From positions 1 through 64,000 of the forward strand of contig JAFSGE010000055.1 in the NCBI GenBank assembly GCA_017434885.1: 64,000 nt of DNA. The letters run 5' to 3'. The notes beneath the pieces are model-generated. The model was not told the DNA's origin and searched no databases. It worked only from the letters and a program-made list of their open reading frames with translations. The translations under genes were made by a program, and so were the position numbers. Below are positions 16,959 to 26,102 of the stretch, piece by piece (position 1 is the stretch's first letter; every line of letters begins with the position of its first letter). The stretch comes from Lachnospiraceae bacterium. Lineage in GTDB: Bacteria > Bacillota > Clostridia > Lachnospirales > Lachnospiraceae.

Positions 16959-18035
16959 ATGAAGAAAAAAGTTGTAGTGGGAATGTCCGGTGGCGTGGAC
17001 TCTTCCGTGGCGGCATATCTTTTGAAGGAGCAGGGATATGATGTGGTGGGAGTGACCATGCAGATTTGGCAGGATGAGGCAACCGAAGCCGTGGAAGAAA
17101 ACGGAGGCTGTTGCGGACTTACTGCAGTGGATGATGCCAGGCGTGTGGCACAGGTTTTGGACATCCCGTATTATGTCATGAATTTCAAAGATGAGTTTAA
17201 GAAAAATGTGATGGATTATTTTGTAGCGGAGTATCTGGCGGGCAGAACCCCCAATCCCTGTATTGCCTGTAACCGATATGTGAAGTGGGAGGCACTGCTT
17301 AGGCGAAGTATGGAAATCGGTGCGGATTATATTGCCACCGGTCATTATGCCAGAGTAGAAAAAATGCCGAACGGCCGCTATGCAATCCGCAATTCGGTGA
17401 CGGCGAAGAAGGACCAAACTTATGCTTTATACAATCTGACACAGTTTCAGTTAGAGCATACACTGATGCCTGTCGGGGCTTTTACCAAAGAGGAAATCCG
17501 TCAGATGGCAGTTGACAATCATCTGCCTGTGGCAAACAAACCTGATAGTCAGGACATTTGTTTTGTGCCGGACGGAGATTATGCAGGATTGATAGCAAAG
17601 GAAGCTCCGGACAAGGTACCCGGTGAGGGAAACTTTGTGACGAAAGACGGTATTGTGTTGGGACAGCACAAAGGAATTACAAACTATACCATCGGTCAGC
17701 GCAAAGGACTTGGTCTTGCCATGGGGCATCATGTGTTTGTGACGGAGATTCGTCCCGAAACCAATGAAGTGGTTATCGGTGAGGCAGAGGATGTGTTCAG
17801 CTGTGAACTGACCTGTGGACAAATTAATTTCATGGGAATGTCGGATTTAAAAGAAACCAGAAGAGTCTGGGCGAAGATAAGATATGCCCACGCCGGAGAG
17901 TGGTGTGTGCTTGAAAGGATTGGAGAGGATGAAATCCTCTGTAAATTTGAAAAGCCCGTCCGGGCAGTGACGCCGGGACAGGCTGTGGTATTTTATGAAG
18001 GTGAATATGTACTTGGAGGCGGCGTGATTAACTAG
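16959..18035 (+). CDS. mnmA: tRNA-specific 2-thiouridylase
   Basis: A 358-residue enzyme that thiolates U34 of tRNA for Lys, Glu and Gln using sulfur from a cysteine desulfurase. The ATP PP-loop GMSGGVDSSVAAYLL is at the start. The catalytic Cys are in TPNPCIACNRYVKW and DSQDICFVPDGDY, and TGHYAR and YTIGQRKGLG are typical. Length is normal. AAAAGGA at 16942-16948 gives the start. The position after iscS-nifU fits its sulfur source. Confidence 0.95.
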   Translation: MKKKVVVGMSGGVDSSVAAYLLKEQGYDVVGVTMQIWQDEATEAVEENGGCCGLTAVDDARRVAQVLDIPYYVMNFKDEFKKNVMDYFVAEYLAGRTPNPCIACNRYVKWEALLRRSMEIGADYIATGHYARVEKMPNGRYAIRNSVTAKKDQTYALYNLTQFQLEHTLMPVGAFTKEEIRQMAVDNHLPVANKPDSQDICFVPDGDYAGLIAKEAPDKVPGEGNFVTKDGIVLGQHKGITNYTIGQRKGLGLAMGHHVFVTEIRPETNEVVIGEAEDVFSCELTCGQINFMGMSDLKETRRVWAKIRYAHAGEWCVLERIGEDEILCKFEKPVRAVTPGQAVVFYEGEYVLGGGVIN

Positions 18036-18045
18036 CCGCCTTTTT
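18017..18045 (+). terminator. intrinsic terminator of the iscS-nifU-mnmA operon
   Basis: AGGCGGC (18017-18023) pairs with GCCGCCT (18035-18041), followed by TTTT. The stem includes the mnmA stop region, and the T-tract reaches the end of the convergent PHP gene. Confidence 0.7.
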
Positions 18046-18862
18046 AAATTCTGTGGAACTCCGCAACCCGCTTTTCAAATGTAGTATAGTACTGAAAGCC
18101 ACATTCCTTTAATACATTGGCGGCTCTGTCAAAATGCGCTGTGATAGCTTCGGGACTATGAGCATCGGAGCCGATGGTAACAATTTCTCCGCCCAGTTCG
18201 CGATAACGCTTTACGATTTCTGTGCAGGGATGCAAATCCTTAAGACCACGTTTCACTCCGCCGGTATTGATTTCAATTCCTTTTTCTTCCGCTATCAGCA
18301 GTTTGAGAATTTCATCCAGTAAATCCCGATATTTTTCATAGGTATATTCAGCGTCCATGTTAGGACCGTAACGGACTACATAATCCAAATGTCCGTAAAC
18401 ATCGAAGTTTTTAAATTTCTTGATATTATCAATAATAGATGCAAAGTATTCGCGGTAAGCCTCTTCTTCGCTGCGCCCTTCATAAAAAGGAGGGTAGTAG
18501 GGGTCCTTGCCGTTGCAGATGTGGGAGGAAGCAATGATAAAGTCAAAATCATAGCTTTTGCTTAAAATGGCATGACGGCGGGCAAGATGAGGCTGTAGTC
18601 CAAGTTCTAATCCAAAAAGGATTTTAATTTTATTCTGGTATTTTTCGCGAAGACCAATCAATTCATATAAGTAAGAATCAATGTTGCACTCAAATTTGCC
18701 TTCAGGGTCCAGTTCTGTTATGGGAAAATCAAAATCATTGTGCTCCGTAAAGCACATCTGGGTAAGACCCAGTTCAATCCCTTTTAAAATCATCTGCTCC
18801 ATGGGAGTATCGGAATCGCCTGAAAAATAGGAATGTAAATGATAGTCTGCTTTAATAGCCAT
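18044..18862 (-). CDS. PHP-domain phosphatase, histidinol-phosphatase HisJ type
   Basis: A 272-residue protein. The start at 18862 is chosen because AAAGGAG lies upstream. PHP metal-binding motifs are visible: DYHLHSYFSGD, CFTEHND, an H in ASSHICNG, HLDYVVRYG and IGSDAHSPEAI. The family hydrolyses phosphate from histidinol phosphate or similar small substrates. No other histidine genes are nearby, so the true substrate is uncertain. Confidence 0.85.
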   Translation of the reverse strand: MAIKADYHLHSYFSGDSDTPMEQMILKGIELGLTQMCFTEHNDFDFPITELDPEGKFECNIDSYLYELIGLREKYQNKIKILFGLELGLQPHLARRHAILSKSYDFDFIIASSHICNGKDPYYPPFYEGRSEEEAYREYFASIIDNIKKFKNFDVYGHLDYVVRYGPNMDAEYTYEKYRDLLDEILKLLIAEEKGIEINTGGVKRGLKDLHPCTEIVKRYRELGGEIVTIGSDAHSPEAITAHFDRAANVLKECGFQYYTTFEKRVAEFHRI

Positions 18863-19174
18863 GTTTGCCTCTCCTTTATCCTTATTCATTGAAATGACAA
18901 TTGTCTTAATTCTTTGAAAAATAAGAATCGTCAAGTATTTCGGTTTATTGCATTTATTTGGAAAATTCCTGAATTAAGTCTAGCCGATTTGAATAAAAAA
19001 CGCAACGGAATGTAAAATAAATATTAAAAATCCCACAAATTATAAATATTTTTCATTTACATCTTGCACTTTTGGGACAAATTAGGTAAAATAATCCTGC
19101 TGATAAAATTTTGTCAATCTTTTTGATTGCAAAATAATATAAAATAATTATTTCAATTTTAGGAGGAAACTAAA
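18863..19174 (+). promoter_or_regulatory. upstream region and promoter of gapA
   Basis: This 312-base gap holds no gene. A good promoter is TTGCAC (19064-19069), a 17-base spacer and TAAAAT (19087-19092). A second possible set is TTGTCA (19111) with TAATAT (19135). The region is very AT-rich, as expected before a highly expressed gene. Confidence 0.65.
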
Positions 19175-20188
19175 ATGGCAGTAAGAGTAGCAATTAATGG
19201 TTTTGGCCGTATTGGTCGTCTTGCATTCAGACAGATGTTTGATGCAGAAGGTTATGAAGTAGTAGCAATCAATGACTTAACAAGTCCTGAAATGCTTGCA
19301 CACTTATTAAAGTATGACACAGCTCAGGGTAAGTACAAATATGCTGACAGCGTTTCTTACGGAGATGATTCCATCACAGTTAATGGAAAGACAATCACAA
19401 TCTACAAAGAAGCTGACGCTAAGAACCTTCCTTGGGGTGAATTAAACGTAGACGTAGTTCTTGAATGTACAGGTTTCTATACATCCAAAGAAAAAGCAAG
19501 CGCACACATCACAGCTGGTGCTCGTAAGGTAGTTATCTCTGCTCCTGCAGGAAATGACCTTCCTACAATCGTTTACAACGTAAACCACAACACATTAAAA
19601 GCTGAAGATACAGTTATCTCTGCAGCTTCCTGTACAACAAACTGCTTAGCTCCTATGGCTAAGGCTCTTAATGATTTAGCTCCTATCATGAGCGGTATCA
19701 TGACAACAGTTCATGCTTACACAGGTGATCAGATGATCCTTGACGGACCTCAGAGAAAGGGTGACAAGAGAAGAAGCCGTGCAGGCGCTCAGAACATCGT
19801 TCCCAACTCTACAGGTGCTGCAAAGGCTATCGGTCTTGTAATTCCTGAATTAAACGGTAAGTTAATCGGTTCCGCACAGCGTGTTCCTACCCCTACAGGT
19901 TCTACAACAATCCTTGTTGCAGTTGTTAAGGGTGCAGTTACAAAAGAACAGATCAACGATGCTATGAAGGCTGCTGCTACAGAATCCTTCGCTTACAATA
20001 CAGACGAAATCGTATCTTCCGATATCATCGGTAGCACATACGGTTCCATCTTCGATGCTACACAGACAATGGTAGCTCCTATGGAAGATGGCAATACTCA
20101 GGTACAGGTTGTATCTTGGTATGACAACGAAAATTCTTACACAAGCCAGATGGTAAGAACAATCAAATACTTCTCTGAATTAGCATAA
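19175..20188 (+). CDS. gapA: glyceraldehyde-3-phosphate dehydrogenase, type I
   Basis: A 337-residue glycolytic enzyme that oxidises glyceraldehyde-3-phosphate with NAD and phosphate. The Rossmann start [16 protein letters not shown] and the active-site [12 protein letters not shown] (nucleophilic Cys) are intact, with later motifs [12 protein letters not shown] and SWYDNENSY. The gene is strongly biased toward a few codons (ACA, CCT, TTA, CTT), a mark of high expression shared with pgk and tpiA. AGGAGGAAAC precedes the ATG. Confidence 0.97.
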   Translation: MAVRVAINGFGRIGRLAFRQMFDAEGYEVVAINDLTSPEMLAHLLKYDTAQGKYKYADSVSYGDDSITVNGKTITIYKEADAKNLPWGELNVDVVLECTGFYTSKEKASAHITAGARKVVISAPAGNDLPTIVYNVNHNTLKAEDTVISAASCTTNCLAPMAKALNDLAPIMSGIMTTVHAYTGDQMILDGPQRKGDKRRSRAGAQNIVPNSTGAAKAIGLVIPELNGKLIGSAQRVPTPTGSTTILVAVVKGAVTKEQINDAMKAAATESFAYNTDEIVSSDIIGSTYGSIFDATQTMVAPMEDGNTQVQVVSWYDNENSYTSQMVRTIKYFSELA

Positions 20189-20195
20189 TACAACG

Positions 20196-20235
20196 TTCAC
20201 CTGCGGTGAAGTTGAGAAGAACGCTTGCGTTCTTC
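20196..20235. repeat. two perfect short palindromes after gapA
   Basis: TTCACC-TGC-GGTGAA (20196-20210) and GAAGAACGC-TT-GCGTTCTTC (20216-20235) form two stable hairpins before the terminator. They may protect or process the gapA transcript end. Confidence 0.55.
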
Positions 20236-20265
20236 CGCTGATTTGAAAGTATAAGTAAGACCTAT

Positions 20266-20300
20266 AAAGGTCCGGTCTAGTGGACCGGACCTTTAATTTT
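20266..20300 (+). terminator. intrinsic terminator between gapA and pgk
   Basis: AAAGGTCCGGTC (20266-20277) pairs with GACCGGACCTTT (20283-20294) around 5 bases, followed by AATTTTTA. It lies only about 30 bases before pgk, so partial read-through would set the pgk level. Confidence 0.75.
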
Positions 20301-20329
20301 TATCAATAAATAAAATGGAGGATTTAATC

Positions 20330-21553
20330 ATGGGATTAAACAAGAAATCAGTTGATGATATCAACGTAGCAGGAAAGCGCGTACTTGTAAGATGTGACTT
20401 CAACGTTCCTTTAAAGGATGGCGCAATCACAGACGAAACACGTATCAATGCAGCACTTCCTACAATCAATAAGTTATTAGCAGATGGTGGCAAGGTTATC
20501 CTTTGCTCCCACCTTGGCAAAGTTAAAGAAGGACCCAACGAGAAGGAATCCTTAGCACCCGTTGCTAAGAGACTTTCCGAAAAGTTAGGCAAAGAAGTTG
20601 TTTTCGTAGCTGATTACAACGTAACAGGCGAAGCTGCAACTGCAGCAGTAGCAGCTATGAAGGAAGGAGATGTTGTATTACTTCAGAATACACGTTTCCG
20701 TGGCAAAGAAGAAACAAAGAACGGCGAAGAATTCTCCAAAGAATTAGCTGACCTTTGTGATGCATATGTATGTGACGCTTTCGGTTCTTCCCACAGAGCA
20801 CATGCTTCCGTTGCAGGTGTAACAGAAGTTGTTCGTGCTAAGGGCGGTGACTGTGCAGTTGGTTACTTAATGCAGAAAGAAATCGACTTCCTCGGAAATG
20901 CGGTAGAAAATCCTGTAAGACCTTTCGTTGCAATTCTTGGTGGTGCTAAGGTTGCTGATAAGCTTAACGTTATCAACAACTTACTTGAAAAATGTGATAC
21001 TCTTATCATCGGTGGTGGTATGGCATTCACATTCTTAAAGGCAAAAGGCTATGAAATCGGTAACTCCTTAGTTGACGAAGAAAAGCTTGATTACTGTAAG
21101 GAAATGATGGCTAAGGCAGAGAGCCTTGGTAAGAAGTTATTACTTCCTATCGATACAACAATCGCTGCAGGATTCCCTAATCCTATCGATGCTGAAATCG
21201 AAGTATCTGTTGTAGATGCTGACAAGATTCCTGCTGATATGGAAGGTCTTGATATCGGTACTAAGACAGCAGAGCTTTATGCTGACGCTGTTAAGTCCGC
21301 TAAGACTGTTGTTTGGAACGGACCTATGGGTGTATTTGAGAACCCTATACTTGCAAAAGGTACTATTGCTGTAGCTAAGGCTTTAGCTGAAACTGATGCA
21401 ACAACAATCATCGGTGGTGGTGACTCCGCAGCAGCTGTTAACCAGCTTGGATTCGCTGATAAGATGAGCCACATCTCCACAGGTGGCGGTGCTTCCTTAG
21501 AGTTTTTGGAAGGCAAAGTATTGCCGGGCGTTGATGCAGCAGATGATAAGTAA
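20330..21553 (+). CDS. pgk: phosphoglycerate kinase
   Basis: A 407-residue enzyme that transfers phosphate from 1,3-bisphosphoglycerate to ADP. The ATG at 20330 follows GGAGG; an earlier ATG at 20315 is inside that ribosome site. Motifs: [11 protein letters not shown] near residue 20, [39 protein letters not shown], and the nucleotide loop WNGPMGVFE and GGGDSAAAV. It is codon-biased like gapA. Confidence 0.97.
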   Translation: MGLNKKSVDDINVAGKRVLVRCDFNVPLKDGAITDETRINAALPTINKLLADGGKVILCSHLGKVKEGPNEKESLAPVAKRLSEKLGKEVVFVADYNVTGEAATAAVAAMKEGDVVLLQNTRFRGKEETKNGEEFSKELADLCDAYVCDAFGSSHRAHASVAGVTEVVRAKGGDCAVGYLMQKEIDFLGNAVENPVRPFVAILGGAKVADKLNVINNLLEKCDTLIIGGGMAFTFLKAKGYEIGNSLVDEEKLDYCKEMMAKAESLGKKLLLPIDTTIAAGFPNPIDAEIEVSVVDADKIPADMEGLDIGTKTAELYADAVKSAKTVVWNGPMGVFENPILAKGTIAVAKALAETDATTIIGGGDSAAAVNQLGFADKMSHISTGGGASLEFLEGKVLPGVDAADDK

Positions 21554-21792
21554 TTTGTGGCAATAAATGACTTAAACAGATTGCTAAGTGCATAAAGCTG
21601 GGAATCTCATGCTTGCATGATGATTTCCGGTGTTTATGCACTGATTATGTGCGAAGCACATTTGTAAGCACGAAGTGATTACGAAGCAATCGGTAAGGAT
21701 ATAGCTCGATAAGACGCGCAAGCGAAACGAGAAACTGCTTGAAGTTTCGAGTATTAGAGGGCAAAAAGAAATAATTTAAGGAGAAAATTAAA
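21554..21792 (+). other. structured pgk-tpiA spacer
   Basis: A 239-base spacer of successive hairpins. AGTGCATAAA (21587-21596) pairs with TTTATGCACT (21633-21642), enclosing TCATGC-TT-GCATGA. Then ATGTGC-GAA-GCACAT (21647-21661) and CAC-GAA-GTG (21669-21677) follow, and further GAAGC/GAAACG motifs run to about 21755. No T-tract marks a terminator and no ORF fits. It could be a structured mRNA spacer or a small repeat element. Confidence 0.5.
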
Positions 21793-22539
21793 ATGGCAAG
21801 AAAGAAAATCGTAGCCGGCAACTGGAAAATGAACATGACTCCTTCTCAGGCAGTTGCTTTATGTGCTGAATTAAAAGACTTAGTAAAATCTGATACAGTA
21901 GACGTAGTTTACTGTGTACCTGCTATCGACATCGTTCCCGTAGTAGAAGCTGTTAAGGGTACAAACGTTGAAGTTGGTGCTGAAAATATGTACTTTGAAG
22001 ATAAGGGCGCTTACACAGGCGAAATCTCTGCAGAAATGTTAGTAGACGCAGGCGTTAAGTATGTTATCATCGGACATTCCGAAAGACGTGATTACTTCAA
22101 AGAGTGCGATTGCATGTTAAACAAGAAGGTTAAGAAGGCTCTCGAAGCAGGTCTTATTCCGATTCTTTGCTGTGGTGAATCTCTTGAACAGAGAGAAATG
22201 GGCGTTACCATGGACTGGATTAGACTTCAGATTAAGTCTGACTTAGTTGGTGTAACAGCTGATCAGGTTAAGGGAATGGTTATCGCTTACGAACCTATCT
22301 GGGCTATCGGTACAGGTAAAACTGCTACTACAGAGCAGGCTCAGGAAGTATGTAAAGGAATCCGTGACTGCATCGCTGAAATGTACGATGAAGCTACAGC
22401 AGAAGCTGTTCGTATCCAGTACGGTGGTTCCGTAAATGCAGGCAACGCTGCAGAATTATTTGCACAGCCTGACATCGACGGCGGTCTTGTAGGCGGCGCT
22501 TCTTTAAAAGCTGATTTTGGAAAGATTGTTAATTATTAA
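21793..22539 (+). CDS. tpiA: triosephosphate isomerase
   Basis: A 248-residue TIM-barrel enzyme interconverting dihydroxyacetone phosphate and glyceraldehyde-3-phosphate. AGNWKMN gives the substrate Lys, IIGHSERR the electrophilic His, and [14 protein letters not shown] the catalytic Glu and loop 6. GGSVNAGNA and [10 protein letters not shown] bind the phosphate. AAGGAG precedes the ATG. Confidence 0.97.
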   Translation: MARKKIVAGNWKMNMTPSQAVALCAELKDLVKSDTVDVVYCVPAIDIVPVVEAVKGTNVEVGAENMYFEDKGAYTGEISAEMLVDAGVKYVIIGHSERRDYFKECDCMLNKKVKKALEAGLIPILCCGESLEQREMGVTMDWIRLQIKSDLVGVTADQVKGMVIAYEPIWAIGTGKTATTEQAQEVCKGIRDCIAEMYDEATAEAVRIQYGGSVNAGNAAELFAQPDIDGGLVGGASLKADFGKIVNY

Positions 22540-22590
22540 ACGATAAAAAGAATATACAATGCGCATAAAAAACATTGAATAAGTATATTG

Positions 22591-22635
22591 AAAAGGAAAG
22601 ATTTTTGGTTAAAAAAAACAAAATCTTTCCTTTTT
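22591..22635 (+). terminator. intrinsic terminator after tpiA
   Basis: AAAAGGAAAGATTTT (22591-22605) pairs with AAAATCTTTCCTTTTT (22620-22635). Confidence 0.75.
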
Positions 22636-22657
22636 ATATTCTTTTAGAAATATAAAG

Positions 22658-22699
22658 TGTCACTATTTACTATCACTATTACTAAGGAAAGTATCACTA
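22658..22699. repeat. TATCACTA repeats, left cluster
   Basis: TGTCACTA (22658-22665), TATCACTA (22671-22678) and TATCACTA (22692-22699) lie just after the tpiA terminator. The same 8-mer recurs at 26103, 26206 and 26219, on the other side of the accessory segment. Confidence 0.4.
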
Positions 22700-22802
22700 A
22701 ATTTAAAAAGTGTTAAATTGCTAAGAGTAAGAAAATTTATGAAATGTGGCTAATACTTAGAGTTTAAACAACGATAACTTTAGAGCTTGCAGAGGGAATA
22801 AT

Positions 22803-23164
22803 ATGACAATTATATGGATAGATGGAATATTTGGAAGTGGAAAGACGGCTGTTGCTAATGCTGTGGTTAAAATCAAAAATTCATATTTGCTTGAATTTGA
22901 TGATTTGCAAGAAAAATATAAACCTAATTCTTTTTTGATTTGATTGGTGAAAGGTATCCTGAAGCTAAAAAATATTTAGTAGATGCATGCATATGTGAAA
23001 TGAAGAAGTTAATAAAAGATGGGAGTTATGATTTTTTGATTATTCCAATTGCATTGATTAATGATTATTGTAATATTGTTGCAATATTGTTGCAATTTAT
23101 GGAATGTTATTGGTTAAAAAGAAAACAGGAAATGCATGGGGATGCGTTTTTGCATTTTGTCTAA
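22803..23164 (+). pseudogene. remnant of a P-loop kinase-like ATPase
   Basis: From ATG 22803 the frame reads TIIWIDGIFGSGKTAVANAV, a P-loop like that of small AAA/nucleoside-kinase-type proteins, then KNSYLLEFDDLQEKYKPN. It meets TGA at 22938. The continuation DLIGERYPEAKKYLVDA is in another frame, so a single indel occurred in the TTTTTTG run near 22930. The second part reaches only 23164 and lacks the C-terminal half. It is frameshifted and truncated, hence inactive. Confidence 0.65.
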
Positions 23165-23199
23165 TTTGGAATGCAATGTAAATCTAATAACAAATGAAA

Positions 23200-23228
23200 C
23201 TTTCAGTCTTGCGGAGAGATTGAAAGCA
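23200..23228. repeat. TTTCAGTCTT hairpin repeat, copy A
   Basis: CTTTCAGTCT pairs with AGATTGAAAG around TGCGGAG. A nearly identical copy lies at 24871-24898 and a diverged one at 25837-25860. Confidence 0.5.
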
Positions 23229-23268
23229 TGTAAAACTTTGAAGTTTCTGTTGAGATATATGTAGTGTG

Positions 23269-23295
23269 AATGCGGAGTGTAATGCTCCGCATTTT
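23269..23295 (+). terminator. intrinsic terminator upstream of the TetR gene
   Basis: AATGCGGAG (23269-23277) pairs with CTCCGCATT (23285-23293), followed by a run of T. Confidence 0.65.
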
Positions 23296-23339
23296 GATTG
23301 GAAAAATATTTGATTAAGTGATAATAACGGGGGAGGGTA

Positions 23340-23387
23340 TTGACAAACAGCGTCGAAGTATATATACTAACGATGACCACATGGTCA
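23340..23387 (+). promoter_or_regulatory. promoter and palindromic operator of the TetR operon
   Basis: TTGACA (23340-23345), a 17-base spacer and TATACT (23363-23368) form a near-consensus promoter. The palindrome TGACCA-CA-TGGTCA (23374-23387) lies at the expected transcription start. This placement fits autorepression by the TetR protein encoded next. Confidence 0.75.
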
Positions 23388-23415
23388 CCTGTGCTTGTTA
23401 GGAGGGATTTATCAA

Positions 23416-24048
23416 ATGCCTACAAATCAATTTTTTAATTTAGAAGCAGAAAAACAGAATCGCATTATACAGGCAGCGATCACAGAGTTTGCACAAAATA
23501 CATATGTCAATGCATCCACAAATCGAATAGTAAAGGCGTGTGGCATAAGTAAAGGTAGCTTATTTAAGTATTTTACAGATAAAGAGGATTTGTACTTCTT
23601 CTTATTGGATACTGTTATGTGGGAAATGCTACGGGATATAGAAAGTGATGTAGAGAATTTATCAACAGAGCTTTTTCAGAGAATTATAGATTATTCAGCC
23701 TTAGAGATATCTTGGTATATAAAGAATCCGGATAAGGGACGTTTGATAATGAGTGCAGTTACGGAGAAGGACGAAGAGATTTGCAGCAGGATGGCTGAGC
23801 GGTACGGTGCGAGGGGAGAAAATATATATTATGAGCTGCTCGCCGATATTGAAGGAAAAAATCTTAAGATAGCTAAAGAAAAGATTGCAGAACTACTTAA
23901 GTGGGTTCTTGAAGGTTTTAATGAAACTTTTTTGAAAAAGGCAGATATTAAAAAGGAATCTTTTGAACAGCTCAAGGAGAATTATATTCAAGAATTATCA
24001 AATTATATAGAGATATTAAAAACCGGTTTTATAGAAAGGAAAGAATAA
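23416..24048 (+). CDS. TetR-family regulator
   Basis: A 210-residue protein. ATG 23416 follows AGGAGGG (23400-23406); the frame is open from a TTG at 23395, but that lies inside the ribosome site. The N-terminal HTH (about residues 14-55) reads IIQAAITEFAQN, STNRIVKACGISKGSLFKYF, then TDKEDLYFFL. The C-terminal helical ligand domain is unassigned. It is one base apart from the hydrolase gene, so they form one transcript. Confidence 0.85.
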   Translation: MPTNQFFNLEAEKQNRIIQAAITEFAQNTYVNASTNRIVKACGISKGSLFKYFTDKEDLYFFLLDTVMWEMLRDIESDVENLSTELFQRIIDYSALEISWYIKNPDKGRLIMSAVTEKDEEICSRMAERYGARGENIYYELLADIEGKNLKIAKEKIAELLKWVLEGFNETFLKKADIKKESFEQLKENYIQELSNYIEILKTGFIERKE

Positions 24049-24049
24049 T

Positions 24050-24847
24050 ATGTTTTGGAATGCAAAAGAGCAGGTGTTAAATATTCAGGATACACAAATG
24101 AATTGTATTACTTTTGGAAACGGCGAAAGGTCATTGATTATGATTCAAGGTCACAGTACTCGAAGTATTAAGGGGGCATCCCTTTCGTTAGCTTATATGT
24201 ATCGAATTTTTGCAAGGGATTATAAAGTCTACCTTTTTGACCGCAGAGAGAATATTGGTGAAGACATCACAGTTAGAGAATTGGCATCGGATATAGCAAT
24301 GGCAATGGATTTTTTGGAAATTCAAAGTGCTGATGTTTTTGGTGTTTCTCAGGGTGGTATGATTGCACAGTATCTTGCAATTGACAGGCCGGACTTAGTA
24401 AATAAACTTGTTCTTGCAGTGACGCTTTCTAAGAATAACGAAACAGTCGAAACGGTAATTTCTGATTGGATTAGAATGACTGAACAAAACGATATAAAGA
24501 ATCTTGTTAAGGATATGGCTGAAAAAATGTATACAGACTCTTATGTAAGAAAGTACAAGTATTTTATGCCTTTATTAACAATCTTGCAGAAACCAAAGAA
24601 TGTGCCAAGATTTATTACATTAGCAAAAGCATGCCTTACCTGTAATGCTTATGATGAATTAGATAAAATTCAGTGTCCGGTATTTGTAATTGGTGGTATG
24701 CAGGATAAGATAACCGGTGGAGAGGCTTCTATGGAAATAGCAGAAAAGCTTGGATGTAAAAGTTTCATATATGATGACTTGGGACATGCAGCTTATGAAG
24801 AAGCAAAGGACTTTAATCAAAGAGTATATGATTTTTTTATGATATAA
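24050..24847 (+). CDS. alpha/beta hydrolase
   Basis: A 265-residue cytosolic protein. It has an oxyanion strand MIQGHSTRS, the nucleophile elbow FGVSQGGMI (Ser), Asp in IGGMQDKITGG and His in YDDLGHAAYEE, so the triad is complete. Hydrolases of this type act on esters, amides or lactones; the substrate is unknown. It is co-transcribed with the TetR regulator upstream, which may respond to its substrate. Confidence 0.8.
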   Translation: MFWNAKEQVLNIQDTQMNCITFGNGERSLIMIQGHSTRSIKGASLSLAYMYRIFARDYKVYLFDRRENIGEDITVRELASDIAMAMDFLEIQSADVFGVSQGGMIAQYLAIDRPDLVNKLVLAVTLSKNNETVETVISDWIRMTEQNDIKNLVKDMAEKMYTDSYVRKYKYFMPLLTILQKPKNVPRFITLAKACLTCNAYDELDKIQCPVFVIGGMQDKITGGEASMEIAEKLGCKSFIYDDLGHAAYEEAKDFNQRVYDFFMI

Positions 24848-24870
24848 AAGCGTTTGTGGACACTGGAAAT

Positions 24871-24898
24871 TTTCAGTCTTACAGAGTGATTGAAAGCA
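24871..24898. repeat. TTTCAGTCTT hairpin repeat, copy B
   Basis: TTTCAGTCTT (24871-24880), ACAGAGTGAT, then TGAAAGCA. About 25 of 28 bases match copy A. It lies between the hydrolase and CPBP genes. Confidence 0.5.
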
Positions 24899-24931
24899 AC
24901 AGAAGATTTGAATTTTAGTGAGGTATTAATT

Positions 24932-25798
24932 GTGATTAAACGGAATAAAGTAAGAGAATGTAATAAAAATGATTATATGACATTTCCGAGGCAGTTTGAA
25001 ACATATAAATGGTACAGGCCGATTTTTGTTTTGCTTTTAGCTTGTCTTTTTGTTGGGATATTCTTTGTTGGAATAGCATTGCTATATATACTGTTATCAG
25101 GAGCGAAAGATTTCAGCAATGCGAATTACTATGGATATGGTGCATTAATAAGTGTTGGTATAACAGCTACCATTCTTCCGGCAGTAGCAATAGCGTCTAA
25201 AATTGTAAAAGACCGTCCTTTTTCTTCATATTCTTCTTCAAGAGGTGGTTGGAACTGGAAAATATTTTTTAAGTGCTTGTTGGTTGCCATACCCATAATA
25301 GCTTTGTATTATGCAGTTCTTTTGATTTCTTCCGATATTGCTGTTACTCATGTAATAGAATTTACTGTATTTGGTTTCTTTGCAACGCTTATTATTACAC
25401 CCATTCAATGCATTTCTGAGGAATATTTGTTTAGAGGGTTTTTGAGTCAGACTATTGCGTCTTGGATGAAGAGTTCTATTATAGGTGTGATTTTTTCGTC
25501 CTTGATTTTTATGCTGATGCATCCACAAAAAAATGGCTTGGGTTTATTGGCGACATTGATATGCGGCATTAGTTTTGCAATCATAGTATGGAAGACAAAA
25601 GGTCTTGAAGCAACTGGGGCGATGCATACAGTAATTAATTTGAGTTGTTTTATATTAGGTGGATTTGGTATTGTGAGCAATACTAATCAAATGTCTGAAA
25701 TAACAATGCTTGCGGAAACAATGATATATGTTCTATATTTGATTGTTATTGTGTTTGTAGCAGATAGAAAACTAAAATGGTTTGGATTCAATAAATGA
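24932..25798 (+). CDS. CPBP-family intramembrane protease (Abi/CAAX-like)
   Basis: About 288 residues, taking GTG 24932 as start after GTGAGG. The frame is open to 24890, but that start is inside a repeat; ATG 24977 is another option. Seven or eight membrane segments are visible. The family motifs are present: EE and R in CISEEYLFRGFLSQ, His in FMLMHPQKNG, and His in GAMHTVINL. Family members include CAAX-type proteases and bacteriocin self-immunity proteins. The nearby TetR and hydrolase suggest a stress or immunity role, but this is inference. Confidence 0.75.
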   Translation: MIKRNKVRECNKNDYMTFPRQFETYKWYRPIFVLLLACLFVGIFFVGIALLYILLSGAKDFSNANYYGYGALISVGITATILPAVAIASKIVKDRPFSSYSSSRGGWNWKIFFKCLLVAIPIIALYYAVLLISSDIAVTHVIEFTVFGFFATLIITPIQCISEEYLFRGFLSQTIASWMKSSIIGVIFSSLIFMLMHPQKNGLGLLATLICGISFAIIVWKTKGLEATGAMHTVINLSCFILGGFGIVSNTNQMSEITMLAETMIYVLYLIVIVFVADRKLKWFGFNK

Positions 25799-25836
25799 TA
25801 ATCTTTTAAATTCTATTATTGTAACACAGTTGAAAG

Positions 25837-25860
25837 TTTCAGTTTAATGGAGCGATAAAT
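25837..25860. repeat. diverged copy C of the TTTCAGTCTT repeat
   Basis: TTTCAGTTTAATGGAGCGAT matches the first part of copies A and B with several changes and lacks their closing arm. Confidence 0.3.
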
Positions 25861-25915
25861 TCTTAGTTGAAAAAAGATTATAGTTAAAATATGAAGATTC
25901 AAAGGAGAAGAAATT

Positions 25916-26083
25916 GTGAGGTCATATAAATCAATTGAGTTTTTAAGAGTTGAGGCTAATGAAATAAATTTAGCTTTTCAAAAAGCGAGTGTGGAAGGAT
26001 AGGAAACGTCTTAGAAAATTGCTGATAAACGTGAGCCTATCGTTCAAGCATTTTTTGAAAAATACGTTCCATTTCCTTTTTAA
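25916..26083 (+). pseudogene. remnant of a small gene with two in-frame amber codons
   Basis: GTG 25916 follows AAAGGAG (25901-25907). The frame reads about 28 codons from RSYKSIEFLRVEANE to SVEG. It meets TAG (26000-26002), then three codons, another TAG (26012-26014), then KIADKREPIVQAFFEKYVPF and an ochre stop at 26081-26083. Coding character continues through both ambers, and both could be former CAG glutamine codons. I do not recognise the family. From 26084 to about 26475 there is no gene, only TATCACTA repeats and a terminator. Confidence 0.45.
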
Positions 26084-26102
26084 GGTAGTGAAAATTTGAT
26101 AA

